Shown piece after piece: positions 11,482 through 23,006 of a stretch of 64,000 nucleotides of DNA. Numbering within the stretch: position 1 is the first letter of the stretch; the number at the start of each line of letters is the position of its first letter. The DNA lies in NCBI GenBank assembly GCA_963971575.1, contig OZ020618.1:34636731-34700730 (forward strand). Direction: 5' to 3'. A model generated the notes under the pieces. That model saw only the letters and a list, made by a program, of their open reading frames with translations. It made no database searches and had not been told where the DNA came from. Both the position numbers and the translations under genes were made by a program. This stretch comes from Liopterus haemorrhoidalis. Taxonomy: Eukaryota > Arthropoda > Insecta > Coleoptera > Dytiscidae.

Positions 11482-13995
11482 CTAAGGCAATTTTCTGGAA
11501 TGTGGCAGGGATTAAAGGAAAAGATGAAGAATTTTGGGAATTTTTAAAGGAATTTGAGATAATAGGGTTGACGGAGACATGGATGGAGGATAAGGAACGG
11601 GAATTATGGGAAGGAAAACTACCGAAAGGGAGGGTATGGAAAAGTCAAGGGGCGAAGAAGGAAAGAAAGAAAGGAAGGGCGATGGGGTTATCAACACGGG
11701 TGTAAGATGTGAGTTGTGTTTGTAGGAAGAGGAGACACAGAAATCGGACAAGATAGTTGAGAGAAGGGTGAAGTAAGGGAAGGCGGGGTGGCGAGTAGTC
11801 ACAATGTATAACAGAGAAGGAAGAAAAGATAAACTGAGGGAATTGGACGGAATTCTAGGGGAAGAGAGGGAAGGTGACTGGATAGTAGTAGGAGTAGGGT
11901 GACTTATAACGCAAGGATAGGAGAGACTTGTGGGGGAGGGGCTGGGAGGAGAAGGGGTGGAACTCAGGGGGGGGATGGATAAGGTGAGGAAGAACGAAGG
12001 GGAAGATATGCTGGAATGGTTAGAGGAAAGGGGTTGGAGTATACGAAATGGAAACAAGGAGGGAGATGAGGAGGGAAGATGGACTATGTGGTGGTGAATG
12101 AAAGAGTAAAGAGTTTCCAGGTTAAAGAGTGGATTGAATCGGATCACCAACCGATCATAGTGAAGATCAGGAGAGGAAGAAATAGAGAGGTGGAAGAGAG
12201 AAAACGAGTGTACAAGATTGGTCGGAGGAAGGAATAAAGAAATACAAGAAGACAATGGTAATGGAATGGACAGAACCAAGATGGAGGGAATTGAGAGAAG
12301 GGACGGCGACAACGGTGGTGAAAAAAGGAGAGGGCTTAGTAAAAGGATGGGGAAAAAACATGGTGGGTGAGAGATGCAGGAAAAAGGCAGGCCTGGGCCA
12401 AAAAGATGAAGGGGTAGGAGACGGAGGAAGGGTACAGAGAAAAATTCGGGCAGTATAAAAAAACATGTAAGGAGGAAAAGAGAAGACGTATGGAGAAGGA
12501 GCAAGAAGACGTGGGAAAGATAAAGAACGGAAAGCGAGCCTGGGAGTATATAAACAGGATGAGAGGGAAACAAGGAGACAGGAGTAACAGGATTTCCATG
12601 GAGAACTGGAGGAAACACTTCATGGAGATCTTAGAGGGAAGTGAAAAAATGAGGAAGGAAGGGGGATAGAAGGGGTGAAGGAGGGACAGAGGACGAATCA
12701 GAAGGGGTGGAAGACGGAGAAGGGGAAGAAGTGGGGGAGGGACCGTCAGGGGAAGAAATAGAGAGGGACAGATATGATAAGGAATGAGGCGTGGATAAAT
12801 GGAGGAGAGGAAGCGAAGAATAAACTGGTAGAAATAATAAGAGGGATATGGAAAGGTGAGGGATACCTAGAGTCTAGAGGACTGGAGGGAAGGGGTGATT
12901 GTACCGATATACAAGAGAGGAAACAAGGAGTTAGCAAGTAATTATAGAGGTGTGACCTTGATGAGTACAGTGTACAAGGTAGACATGAAAGTGCTGAATG
13001 AAAGATTACTGGATGAGTTAGAGAAGAAAAATTTATTGGAGGAAACATAGTTTGGATTCAGGAAGGGAAGAGGGGCGATTGACGGAATATTTACAGTGAA
13101 CCACATAGTAGAGGAGAGGTTAAAGAGAAGAAAAGGGAAAGCATTTATGGCGTTCGTGGATCTGAAAGCGGCGTTTGTACAAGGGGGAAGAGGTACAAGT
13201 TGAGGGCAGGCGAGGAAGAGTCGGAAAGTTTTTAGGCGAACAAGGGGGTGAGGCAGTGATGCCCGCTGAGCCCGACCTTGTTCAACTTGTTAGTAGCAGA
13301 TCTAGATGAGAATATGAGGAAGTGACAAGATGGGGTGTGGTAGTGGGGAAGAAGAAGTTGTAGACATTGGGGTACGCGGACGATATTGTATTGATGGCAG
13401 AGGGGCAACAGGAGCTGAAGAGAATGATAGAAAAAGCAGATAAATATTTCAAAAGAAAAAAACTAGAAGTAAACAGGGATAAGACGAAGGCAATGGTATT
13501 CGGTAAAGGAGGAGGGAGATGAAAGAAAATAAAATGGGAATAGGGCGGCAGAGAAGAAGAAGAGGTTAAGAGTTTAAAATACCTGGGTTATGTACTAGCG
13601 AGGAACAATGGGGCTGAACTACACATAAGGGAAAGAGTAAAGAAGGCAAGAGTAGTTATGGCGAAGCTGGTCATGGGAGTGGATGAGACAGAGGTGGAAA
13701 GGAGAAGAAAGGAAGGGATAAGGGAGTGGGGGAGCAAGAAATGACTGTCAGAATAGACAAATCAAGGAGCGCAGCGAGATATAAGGAGGTCAGAACTATA
13801 GGGGTACCAAGCTACTTGAAGGGAGAAAAATGAAGGTCAGGAGAGAGGGTTAGAAGGATTGCTATATATATTGGAGGAAACAGGAGGATAAGATGTGCAG
13901 GATGTGCGGGGGGGGAAGAAGATATAGAGCACCTCGTGAAGACGTGTAGGGAGATGACAGTGTGGTCGGGGAACACATTAGACCTGTTGCACGAA
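11482..13995 (+). pseudogene. LINE ORF2: endonuclease, reverse transcriptase, zinc-knuckle, broken
   Basis: In order: APE-type endonuclease start AIFWNVAGIKGKDEEFWEFL and GLTETWM (11486-11590; the Glu of ETW is catalytic in the family); DWIVVGVG near 11880 where GGDFN is expected; SDHQPIIVKI near 12140 (usual SDHxP). The RT follows: VIVPIYKRGNKELASNYRGV near 12900, FGFRKGRGAIDGIF near 13050, motif A FVDLKAAF near 13150, a decayed motif B near 13240, motif C GYADDIVLM near 13375, and VKSLKYLGYVLARNNGAEL near 13570. The C-terminal CxxC...H...C knuckle is MCRMCGGGEEDIEHLVKTC near 13890. Stops and indels occur throughout, so no product is expected. Confidence 0.8.
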
Positions 13996-14479
13996 GATGG
14001 AAAGGGGGGAGGTGGGCGAGGGAATTAGAGGCAAGAAGGATTGAGATTGGGGAAAGATAACAGGAAGGGGTAAAGGAAGGAAGGAAGAAGCCCGGTGGAA
14101 AGCAGAAGGGGGGAAAAGGAAGGAAGTAAGGAGACTGAGGTTACCTGGGAATGGGGAGGAAGAAAAAGACCGAGGAGGAGGGGTGAAGAAATGGTTGGAA
14201 GGTAAGAGAATGGAATAAAATAAATAATAATAGAAATAGGACTAGGAATGTAAAGTAATGTAATGTAATGTATGGTTAATATGACGTTGGGATGTTGATA
14301 GGAGATATGATATGTTTTGTAATTGTAGTAAATACCCTAAACACCGAAACGTCGAGGGGAAATAAAGGTTTATATATATAGGTGGTATTGATTTAGGTCT
14401 TAAACCATCCTCCTCTAGGTACTCACTTCAGGCTTACCACAAGGTAGCACGTCATACGCGAATACCTGACGGGGAAAAT

Positions 14480-14516
<37 letters not shown>
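14480..14516. repeat. (CA)n(TA)n microsatellite
   Basis: About ten CA then seven TA units. The terminal TA (14515-14516) served as the mariner target site. Confidence 0.9.
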
Positions 14517-15819
14517 ACGGGTGTTTTTTTAGAGGTATAGAACTTTAAGTTGGCATTACTGTTCAAGATGGCGACCGATTTAACAGCTGTCAAGTGATTT
14601 ATTCTCAGTTTGGTTTGGCAATTCATCATGAATAGACTCACGCCTGAACAACGCTTGCAAATAGTGCAATTTTATTTCGAAAATAATGGTTCTGTGCGGA
14701 ATACGTATCGCGCACTACGTCCATTTTATCGTCGACAAAATCGTCCATCAGAGCAGTTAATTCGATTAACCATGGAACGTTTTCGCACCACGTTTACTCT
14801 TATTGATAACTCGCATCCCCAGAGACGCCGTACGGTGCGTACAGAAGAAGCTATTGGTACTGTAGAGCGTAGCATTGAGGAAGACCCGAATGAGTCCATC
14901 CGCCATCGAGCACACGAATTGGATCTGTGTCCATCCACTTTATGGAAGATTTTGCGGAAGGATCTTGGTTTGCGTGCTTACAAAATCCAACTCGTGCAAG
15001 AATTGAAGCCAAACGATCATCAAGCAAGGCGTAGATTCGTCGAATGGGCCCAAAACGAGATTGCCGTTGTTCCCGATTTTCATAAGCGAATTTTGTTTAG
15101 CGATGAAGCGCACTTCTGGTTGAATGGCTACGTCAACAAACAAAACTGCCGCATTTGGAGTGAAGCTAATCCTCAAGTGTATGTCAAAACACCGTTACAT
15201 CCAGAAAAACTGACTGTTTGTTGCGCTTTATGGGCTGGTGGAATCATTGGTCCGTACTTCTTCAAAAACGATGATGGCCAGAACGTTACAGTCAATGGTG
15301 ATCGGTATAGAGCCATGATTACTAACTTTTTCATTCCTGAATTGAACAGCCATGATGTCCAGGAGCTGTGGCTCCAACAATACGGCGCAACATGTCACAC
15401 AGCTCGTGCCACAATCGATTTATTGAAAGACACGTTTGGTGACCGCCTAATTTCACGTTTTGGACCTGTGAATTGGCCTCCAAGATCTTGTGATTTAACA
15501 CCGCTGGACTACTTTCTGTGGGGCTATGTAAAGTCATTGGTCTATGCGGATAAGCCACAAACGCTTGACCATTTGGAAGACAACATTCGCCGTGTTATTG
15601 CCGATATACGGCCACAAATGTTGGAAAAAGTCATCGATAATTGGACGTCCAGATTGGACTACATCCGAGCCAGCCGTGGCGGTCATATGCCAGAAATCAT
15701 ATTTAAAATGTAATGCCACAAGATTATCTTTCGAATAAAAAAAAATTCATGTCAATCGAATAATCCATCGTTGTTTTATTGCAATTTAAAGTTCTATACC
15801 TCTAAAAAAAAACACCCAT
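14517..15819 (+). mobile_element. Mariner element, rosa-type (DD41D), 1303 bp
   Basis: Flanked by TA on both sides (14515-14516, 15820-15821). The inverted repeats start ACGGGTGTTTTTTTAGAGG and, at the right end in reverse complement, ATGGGTGTTTTTTTTTAGAG. Both continue through TATAGAACTTTAA, giving about 34 bp with a 2-bp length difference in the T-run. One full-length transposase ORF fills the interior. Structurally complete, but the transposase lacks a catalytic residue. Confidence 0.92.
14628..15713 (+). CDS. Mariner (DD41D) transposase, full length, second catalytic Asp replaced by Tyr
   Basis: 361 residues from ATG 14628 (the frame also extends upstream from a TTG). N-terminal paired-type DNA-binding region with two helix-turn-helix blocks (residues about 1-120), then linker QLVQELKPND (121-130) and the catalytic core. 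Catalytic positions: D159 in FSDEAHFWLNG; residue 252 in LQQYGATCHTA, where relatives have LQQDGATCHTA; D294 in CDLTPLDYFLWG. There are 41 residues between positions 252 and 294, which defines the rosa group. The change is one G-to-T in codon 15381-15383. The frame is otherwise open to the C-terminus (MPEIIFKM). Metal coordination needs all three acidic residues, so this protein should bind but not cut DNA. It could act as a trans-inhibitor or simply be a dead copy. Confidence 0.93.
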   Translation: MNRLTPEQRLQIVQFYFENNGSVRNTYRALRPFYRRQNRPSEQLIRLTMERFRTTFTLIDNSHPQRRRTVRTEEAIGTVERSIEEDPNESIRHRAHELDLCPSTLWKILRKDLGLRAYKIQLVQELKPNDHQARRRFVEWAQNEIAVVPDFHKRILFSDEAHFWLNGYVNKQNCRIWSEANPQVYVKTPLHPEKLTVCCALWAGGIIGPYFFKNDDGQNVTVNGDRYRAMITNFFIPELNSHDVQELWLQQYGATCHTARATIDLLKDTFGDRLISRFGPVNWPPRSCDLTPLDYFLWGYVKSLVYADKPQTLDHLEDNIRRVIADIRPQMLEKVIDNWTSRLDYIRASRGGHMPEIIFKM

Positions 15820-15856
15820 TAGTTGCGAGGAAGTATAACGAGCTACTTCATTGAAA

Positions 15857-16168
15857 TACAAAATAATAAATAATAGCAGGGTGTTAGCTCTGATTTGAAA
15901 AACTTGAGTTGTTAAAATTCAATACAACATTTATTTCTTTAATATCCTATATTTCGGCAGTTTTATTCCATGCCTTCATTCAGGGATTTCTATAAACAAT
16001 TTAAATTGTAAGTTACAAATGTAAGTACATAGATTTAATAAATAATTAACAATATAACAATTTTAAATTTTGAAAAACATTTAAATTTAGTAAACATATA
16101 TGTGTTAAATTTTGAAAAGGTACTTACAGAGATATTTAAGTTGCACATGGCATTATAAAACATCAGTT
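15857..16168 (-). repeat. PLE1 left end: inverted copy of the element's 3' end
   Basis: About 310 bp matching, in reverse complement, 22494-22784 and then 27178-27199 (the right copy is split by a gypsy insertion). It runs from 'tacaaaataataaataata' through GTTAGCTCTGATTTGAAAAA to 'ggcattataaaacatcag', where the PLE reading frame begins at once (TTCTTCGATCAT, 16167 on). An inverted end copy joined to the 5' side is a known PLE arrangement (pseudo-LTR). Confidence 0.8.
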
Positions 16169-18639
16169 CTTCGATCATATCAGAACCACCTTCGGACATG
16201 ATGCAGTATACGAATTGAAACAATGGCTCAAAATTAGAAGAAAACTAGCGGCTTTCCACAACAGAAGAATTTTTTTACTTCAATGTAGAAAAAACAAAGT
16301 TTTTCCGAACCACATCTTGAATAACATCAAACAACTCCTGCCACTCTTGGAAACCGGAGATGGAAGAATACGGTCTACCATCATCAACATGAATCACAGG
16401 TTGAAATGCAAAATTTTAAATATTGAAATAAAAATCACGATCCAGACGATAAGCAATCTAGAATCTACCTTGGTCACCATTAAAAATAACATTTACAATA
16501 AATTACCACCCAATATTATAAAAGATTTCGAAAAATCAGACTTTAATAAATACAACAAAATTTATAACAAAATCAAACTTAAAAACACTAATAAACTAAA
16601 TAAAATCAAAGAAAACTATTTAATTAAAACTAACATAAAAGTTAACAGCAAATGGATTTACAATATCACAGATACAGAAATACCAATAGAGATTCTAAAT
16701 TGCATTTCGCTTGGACCAAAATTTACCATTGAACCTAAGTTAGGAGATATTAACATTTTCAAATATTTAGCTGACGTTGAATATATCATATTAAATAGCA
16801 ATAAAGAAAATAAAGACATAATAAGGGGAAAAGTGACCAATTTGCTTACTAACTTTTTACAATCTCCAGAAAATGATAATGAAATTTACAAAATTTTTAG
16901 AAAAACAAAAAAAAAATTTAAAAGACCACCCAAATCTTATCACTCTTAAGGCTGATAAGGGACAAAGTTCAGTAATAATGACAAAAGAACAATACCAAGA
17001 GGGTATGTTGTTAGAATTAAATAACCCAGATAAGTTTGATAGGTTACAGAGAGACATCACCAACCGGCTGCAGTTAAAAGCCAATAAATTTTCAAAAAAA
17101 ATGTGCGAAGAAGGTTTCATCTCAGATACTGAATGCAAAGAAATAAACACCTACAACTCCACCGCTCCTAGAGTATTCGCTAATGTGAAGGTCCATAAAC
17201 CAGAAAATCCACTACGTATGATAGTGGACTCCAGGAACGGACCTCTGAGTAATTGGACTCGGTACTTCACAAGAATACTTACGGACTCATATAACACTAA
17301 CAACCGGTATTTTGCAAAAGACACCTTCGAATTCGTTAATGAAATAAGAGGGAAAATTATACCTGAAGGACAGGTTTTAGCTAGCCTTGATGTTGTGTCT
17401 CTGTTCCCTAACATTCCTTTGGAGTTAGTGATTGAGGATATTAACGAAACTTGGGATAATATTTCGGTACACACTAAACTAGAAAAAACAACTTTTATAG
17501 AAATTTAACAATTTATAATAAAATCTTCATATTTCGTTTATAACAATAATTTCTACCTCCAAAAAGAGGGTTTACCTCAAGGATCTAGAATGTCTCCCAT
17601 ATTAGCCTTGAGAGTGATGGACAGGTTACTTAATAATATAACAGAAAAATTAAATTTCACACCGTTATTCCTTAAGAAATACGTGGATGATCTAATATTA
17701 ACCATTCCTGAAAACAACTTAGAGTCAACCCTTCAAATTTTCAACAGTTATCATCCAAAATTACAATTCACCATAGAAACCGAAAATGAAAATCAAGCTG
17801 TTCCTTTTCTTGACACCCTCATTATAAGAGGGACTAACAACCAAATAAAAATAGACTGGTATCAGAAAAAAAACCATTCTAATAGATATCTTCACTTCAA
17901 CTCCTATTGCCCATTAAAATACAATATGAACTTAGTTAAAGCTATGAACTGGAGAGTAACCAAAATTTCAGATCCCGAATTCCTAACTAAAAACAGGAAA
18001 AAATTACAAACACAATTTATAGAAAATTCATATCCTAAAGGTTTGATAAATAAAATTATTTTTTCGCCACAAAATCCTGATAATCAAATACCAATAAATA
18101 ACCAAATTAATAATAATTTAGACTCAGAACCTCAACAAGAGAAACAATATTATAGCTTACCGTACATAAAAGAACTGACCCCACATTTAAAAAAATTGTT
18201 AGAAAGTGAATCGATCATTTTAGCTGAAAAAAGCATACTTAATACTAAATCTTTATTCACGTCATTAAAAGAAAAAGTTAATATGTCCGAAAAAAGAAAT
18301 ACAGTATACCGTCTACAGTGTGAAACATGTTCAAAAGAATACATCGGCCAAAGCACGCAGATGCTAAAGAACAGAATTACAGGACATAAATCCGACAGTA
18401 AAAATAAAAATAAACCATCAGCATGTTCTTTAGCATCACATGTAAGTAACTTCAAACATACAATAAATTTTGAGGAACCTAAAATCCGAGAAATTGAAAC
18501 TAATAAATTCAAAAGATGTTTTTTGGAAATGTGTCACATTGGGACTAGTAAAAACTGCATGAACAACAAAACAGATATTAATAACCTCAGTATAATATAT
18601 AGCAACCTACTGAGCAAACAAAATAATAAAAATAATTAA
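16160..18639 (+). pseudogene. Penelope-like element 1: reverse transcriptase plus GIY-YIG endonuclease, two lesions
   Basis: About 825 codons. The N-terminus reads FFDHIRTTFGHDAVYELKQW and LAAFHNRRIFLLQCRKNKVF, shared with the other PLEs here. The RT has TLKADKGQSSVIMTK near 16940, PRVFANVKVHKPENPLRMIV near 17170, motif A LASLDVVSLFPNIP near 17380, motif B GLPQGSRMSPILAL near 17570 and motif C KKYVDDLILTI near 17672 (catalytic DD intact). PFLDTLIIRG follows the RT core. The GIY-YIG endonuclease begins YRLQCETCSKEYIGQS near 18306 and includes KNRITGHKSD. Lesions: a frame change in the A-run near 16905 and an in-frame TAA at 17506-17508 between motifs A and B. Few lesions mean the copy is fairly young. 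PLEs prime at DNA ends or nicks and carry RT and endonuclease in one protein. Confidence 0.9.
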
Positions 18640-19309
18640 CACTGGCTTTTATAGAAAAGAATTTATGCGCGCCAACTTTCATACTGCAAGACGCGCCCCC
18701 TCTTACACTGCTTTTAAAAATACTACCATCTTTTCACTTAAGGAGGCGATTCAATCGGGGACGCAAACCAGTTTTTCGCTAGATTTGCATGCATACAAAC
18801 ACATTCCTATTAATCTTAAAAACAACAAATTTGAAAAGAATTTGGTTTCCTTTAGAGCGATCAGAATTTATAGTAGAACAACCTTATATTTATATTTTTC
18901 ATTAAAACTAAATAGTTTTCGAGATGAATTGGTAAATATAATTTTCTGTATCTGTATCAATGTTAAAAATAGTTCAGCTGTTCTCCGTTAGACTGTGGGC
19001 CGTGCGCTTCTATATCAAATTTATTTCCACATGCGCTTCGCCAATCGAAGCATTAGTTTCTTTTATGGCTAGCCATAAACTGATTAGATTAGACTCTATT
19101 TAGCATTATTTTGCTACATAAACAAATATTAATACTTGGTAAATATAATTTATATGATATATTTAAATGTAAATCTAAAGTATATAATTTTAACTAAACG
19201 TTCAAATAACAAATAGGTAAAATGACATTTTTATTTTTATTCAGTAAGGCAATAAATAAAATAGCCGAAAAAGTTTAAAATATAGTTTATTATCAGAATA
19301 ATATAATAA
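18640..19309. other. PLE1 3' flank, nothing recognised
   Basis: A 108-codon open frame at 18665-18991 follows the PLE stop but resembles nothing I know. The rest is AT-rich. Confidence 0.45.
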
Positions 19310-20150
19310 TATCTCTTAGGACCAATAAGATATCGACTTTCTTTTTGCTTATAAAGATTATCCATACAAATACCAAAAAACTTATATCAGGATTTTGTCC
19401 TAATCAACCCCTAAAGGGGTGAATCTACAATCGGGGTGAACTATACATTCCTTCGTATTTCCTGTGTTTGTTGAGTTAAAACGTTTCTTTCTGGCACATA
19501 GGTGTTTTTTTAAAATATCTCGAAATGGTTTTGACAGTTTTCTAAAATGTCACCCCTAAAGGGTGAAAAGGGGTGAATTATGATTTCAAGGATTCTTTAA
19601 TTTCTCTTAGGACCAGTAAAATATCGATTTGGTTTTTTCTTATAAAGATTACCAATACAAAGGCCGAAAACCTTATTTCAGGATTTTGTCCTAATCAAGC
19701 CCTAAATTGGTGAATCTACATTCGGACTTAATTATACATCCCGTCGTATTTCCTGTATTTGTTGAGTCATAAAATTTCTTTTTGGCTGATGGTTGTCTTT
19801 TTTAAATATCTCGAAATGGTTTTGACAATTTTTTAAAATTGCATCCTTAAAGGGTCAAATTAGATTTCAAGGATTCCTTAATGTTCTTAGGACCAATAAA
19901 ATATCGACTTGATTTTTGCATATAAAGATTACCCATATAAATGCAAAAAACTTGCAGAAAGGATTTTTTTTCCCAATCAACCCCTAAAGGGGCGAATCTA
20001 CATTCGGGGTGAAATATACATCCCGTCGTATGTCCTGTGTTTGTTGAGTCATAGCATTTAAAATGGCACATAGATGTCATTTTAAAATATCTCTAAATCA
20101 TTTTGAGTTTTTTTTAATTTCACCCTTAAAGGAGTAAATGGGTATTTTTT
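19310..20150. repeat. Tandem array of three units of about 280-290 bp
   Basis: Units start near 19312, 19602 and 19881 with 'cttaggaccaataa(g/a)atatcg'. Each contains 'gattttgtcctaatcaaccc', a 'ccctaaaggggtgaatctac' block with an internal CCCTAAAGGGG palindrome, and 'cgtatttcctgtgtttgttg'. Copies have diverged by substitutions and small indels. Nothing coding. Confidence 0.85.
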
Positions 20151-20494
20151 ATTCGACAGAACGTTGCTTGGACATAGATACATGAAATTCGCAAAAACCG
20201 AACCGAAAACCGTAAAAAACCGTTATTTTTGCTGAACCGAAAAAAGATAATGTTTATGGGAGTGATCCAAAATATAAAATACATTTTATTTGGGATTATT
20301 TTTTAAACTGATGAGCAGAAAAAAATCGTAATATTTTAACTGATAAGTAAAAAAAATACGCATCTATTATTTGCGGGGGGGGGGGTCGACGCCCAAAACC
20401 CTCCCTGGCAGCGACCTTGATATGATCATTACAGAATAGAGGATACATTTTTCTTCTAAATTATAGCAGAAAATAAATTTCTAATACAAATACT

Positions 20495-21760
20495 GTCTGT
20501 CTGTTCGGTAAAAATTGTAGCCAGACGGCTAAAGCTAGAGAGTTGAAATTTGGCATGCTTATACAACTCTTTGACCCGCACATAGGAAAAATACTAAAAC
20601 ATATAAAAAACATATCCCCCTAAAAATATAAACAAATATGTGCTCATCGAAAAAAAAATATATTTTTTTAAAATTCTGAGTAGGGTATCAAATGAAAGCC
20701 CTTGGTACGTGGATTAACGATCAAATTTTTATTTTTGCAATATAAATTATTTTGAAGCGATTTTTGCCAAAATTGTGCAAAAAAAAATTTGTCCCACACC
20801 CTGTAGCCCAGATGCTTTAAACTAAAAATCTGAAAAAATTCTAAGTAATGTACATTGGTGTGAACCGGAATAGCACAACAGGAATTTTTGATCAGATTAT
20901 GTTTTTGGAAAAAAAGCATTTTTTGTGTTTTTTTGCTAATAATGTTGAAAACTTATAGTTATATAACACACTAAACTGTAACGTGTATCTTGGTGCAATG
21001 GTTACGGTACTAGCGTTCTGCCCAAGAAAATGAGTTCGAATCCCACGAGAAGAGACAATATTATTATTTATTTTTTTTTTTTGCATTTTTATTTTAAATT
21101 ATTTTTTCAAAATTCTAGTTATATTTTGGCAAATGTTGCATTTAATTTTTAAAAGCGTAAATTTAATAACCAGTGGAAATTGTTGAAATTATAATTTAAT
21201 TCTGTTTGAATGTACACGAAATCAAAGGGAGGAGCTATGACTAGAAACAACCAATGAAGCCATAGGCGCAATTTTCAAAATCTTAATGAACCTTGCTATA
21301 TAAAAAAAATACTGCACATATTAAGAAACCTAAATAATGGTATTAGGCACTCGAATTAAAATTAACATAAAAATATTTTAACATAAAATTTGTTTTTAAA
21401 GCTCTTAGATTAAGAGATGATAAATTATTTTTAAAATATTGTTCATTTTACAATGAATACTACAAAGCAAAATATGTCCTACACACTCAGCATTACGCCT
21501 TCACTAAATATTTTTAGATTATATATCTATCTAAGAGGAATTTTTTCAAAATTTTTTTGAACCTTGCTATATAATAAAAAATACTGCACATATTTAGAAA
21601 CTTACATAATGGTATTAGGCATTCGAATTAAAATTAACAAAAAAAAGAAATATTGTAACATAAAATTTGTTTTGGCATTCCAAATAATCATTATTCACTT
21701 ACTAAATACCTGCGAAACCCTGAAATGTGTGAAAATTCACACTTCACATAAATTTTTTTA
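20495..21760 (+). repeat. R-family repeat copy A with tRNA-like block
   Basis: Head 'ctgttcggtaaaaattgtag' and 'gagttgaaatttggcatgc'; middle 'gagtagggtatcaaatgaa', 'ttgtcccacaccctgtagc', 'gtgaaccggaatag'; then the tRNA-like block (20985-21055); then a tail with 'aataaccagtggaa', 'gccataggcgcaa' and 'accttgctatata'. The tail part is present twice (about 21287-21400 and 21545-21680). It aligns over its length with the copy at 31038-32095, except at the tRNA-like block. Confidence 0.8.
20985..21055 (+). repeat. tRNA-like block in R copy A
   Basis: A-box-like TGGTGCAATGG and B-box GAGTTCGAATCCC at tRNA-like spacing suggest an internal pol III promoter. No clean cloverleaf was drawn, so it is called tRNA-derived rather than a tRNA gene. 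Copy B carries a different tRNA-like sequence at the same place. Confidence 0.6.
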
Positions 21761-22493
21761 AAATAATATTAATTATTTTGTTATTGTACTGACTCGCCAT
21801 TGACTATGCTAAAATTCTAGGTAATTTTATTTTTAAATTCAAGTCTGCCCCTAAATGTAACAATTATGATTGAAGTTCACCAGCGATGGCTATTTTTTTA
21901 TTTACAAAATATGGAGGATCTTGACATTTCGCTTTTTTAGTTCGTTTGTGACTTTTGGATAAAGGTCTACGTCTGGGTGGCATATTGACCTAACAAAATA
22001 AGAAAAAATTTCTGCTTTTAAAAAAGCGTACTTTAATATGTAGCGTATTGACTATACAAGTATTTTGTATATGCGATTTAAATTTCAAAATACTCATCAA
22101 CCTGTTATCTGCTTAGAAGCAAATTTTGATAGCTGTTTTGGCAAATATTCGAGCTAACTATCTCTCTCTAAGTTTGACTAGTGGCGCCTACGGACACCGG
22201 GCGGCGGATGTTATGACAAGATAGGCTTCGCAACGGCACCTTAAGTAAGAAGAGATGCGTAATGCAGTGTCCGGTTGATCTGTGCGCATATCTCTTTTGT
22301 GCAGCCATTGCACCTGCTGCGTCCATTATGGATGCTATTTCTTTTCTTTTGTTTGTTTTCTTAATACATCCATAAAAGAACATGTATAAAACCTGTTTTG
22401 TGAGTTTCCAACGGTACAACGGAGTGAAGTTGGGATGTTAAGATGTTTTACAACTTAATCTTATAAGATGTTTTGTGAAAAGACCGTTATTTT
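21761..22493. other. Unassigned stretch, GC-rich patch near 22180-22340
   Basis: The GC-rich patch carries a minus-strand open frame of 83 codons (22168-22419) that I do not recognise. No repeat boundary was found. Confidence 0.4.
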
Positions 22494-22784
22494 CTACTGA
22501 TGTTTTATAATGCCATGTGCAACTTAAATATCTCTGTAAGTACCTTCTCAAAATTTAACACATATATGTTTACTAAATTTAAATGTTTTTCAAAATTTAA
22601 AATTGTTATATTGTTAATTATTTATTAAATCTATGTACTTACATTTGTAACTTACAGTTTAAATTGTTTATAGAAATCCCTGAATGAAGGCATGGAATAA
22701 AACTGCCGAAATATAGGATATTAAAGAAATAAATGTTGTATTGAATTTTAACAACTCAAGTTTTTCAAATCAGAGCTAACATCC
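22494..22784 (+). repeat. PLE1 right end (pseudo-LTR copy), split by gypsy insertion
   Basis: Reverse-complement match to 15857-16168; it continues beyond the gypsy insertion at 27178-27199 with 'tgctattatttattatttt'. Contains CCCTGAATGAAGGCATGG...CTGCCGAAATA near 22678, a hammerhead-like core discussed in the findings. Confidence 0.8.
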
Positions 22785-22964
22785 TGTAATATATGAATTT
22801 ATATATTTAAAATAATTATAAGCACTGCCATCTAGCGGTAGCTAGTTGTACGCCAGTCGGTATTAAGATGGCCGCTCATGAAATATACACGTGTAATTGA
22901 TACAAATAAATTTGATATTAATAAATATTGAAAGTGTCTTATTTAAAAATAAGCATATAATACA
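22785..22964 (+). repeat. 5' LTR (180 bp)
   Basis: TG...CA ends. Contains 'gccatctagcggtagctag' and 'aagatggccgctcatgaaa' blocks. No clear TATA box was singled out; the AT-rich 'tatatatttaaaataatta' tract near its start is a candidate core promoter. Confidence 0.93.
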
Positions 22965-22982
22965 TGGTGTCAGAAGTAAAAC
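22965..22982 (+). promoter_or_regulatory. Putative primer-binding site
   Basis: TGGTGTCAGAAGTAAAAC directly follows the 5' LTR end. The TGG start and position fit a tRNA 3'-end complement. The tRNA species is not assigned. Confidence 0.6.
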
Positions 22983-23006
22983 TACAAGAATTATATAAAT
23001 AAAATC

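Larger units (their letters stand above)
10457..14385 (+). mobile_element. Near full-length, decayed LINE with purine-rich sense strand
   Basis: About 3.9 kb. ORF1 with coiled-coil potential, then ORF2 with endonuclease, reverse transcriptase and C-terminal zinc-knuckle, then a 3' UTR ending AATACCCTAAACACCGAAAC...GGGAAATAAAGG and TATATATA. The sense strand is dominated by A and G (GGAAGAGGA-type runs) over almost the whole length. A 257-bp copy of the same 3' end sits at 4793-5049. The 5' boundary is approximate. Many stops and frameshifts make it inactive. Clade is not assigned; the RT resembles elements common in insects of the jockey/R1/LOA group. Confidence 0.8.

Noticed and set aside
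11512..12618. 368-codon minus-strand open frame
   Set aside because: Ser/Pro/Leu-rich and antisense to the LINE endonuclease/RT region; it exists because the sense strand is nearly all purine.
20985..21055. Functional tRNA genes at 20985, 31605, 37288, 43870 and 47301
   Set aside because: A and B boxes are present, but they lie inside repeats or SINEs with tails and no convincing acceptor stem was seen.
22168..22419. 83-codon minus-strand frame in a GC-rich patch as a host gene
   Set aside because: No recognisable domain, no splice context and no repeat evidence; left unassigned.
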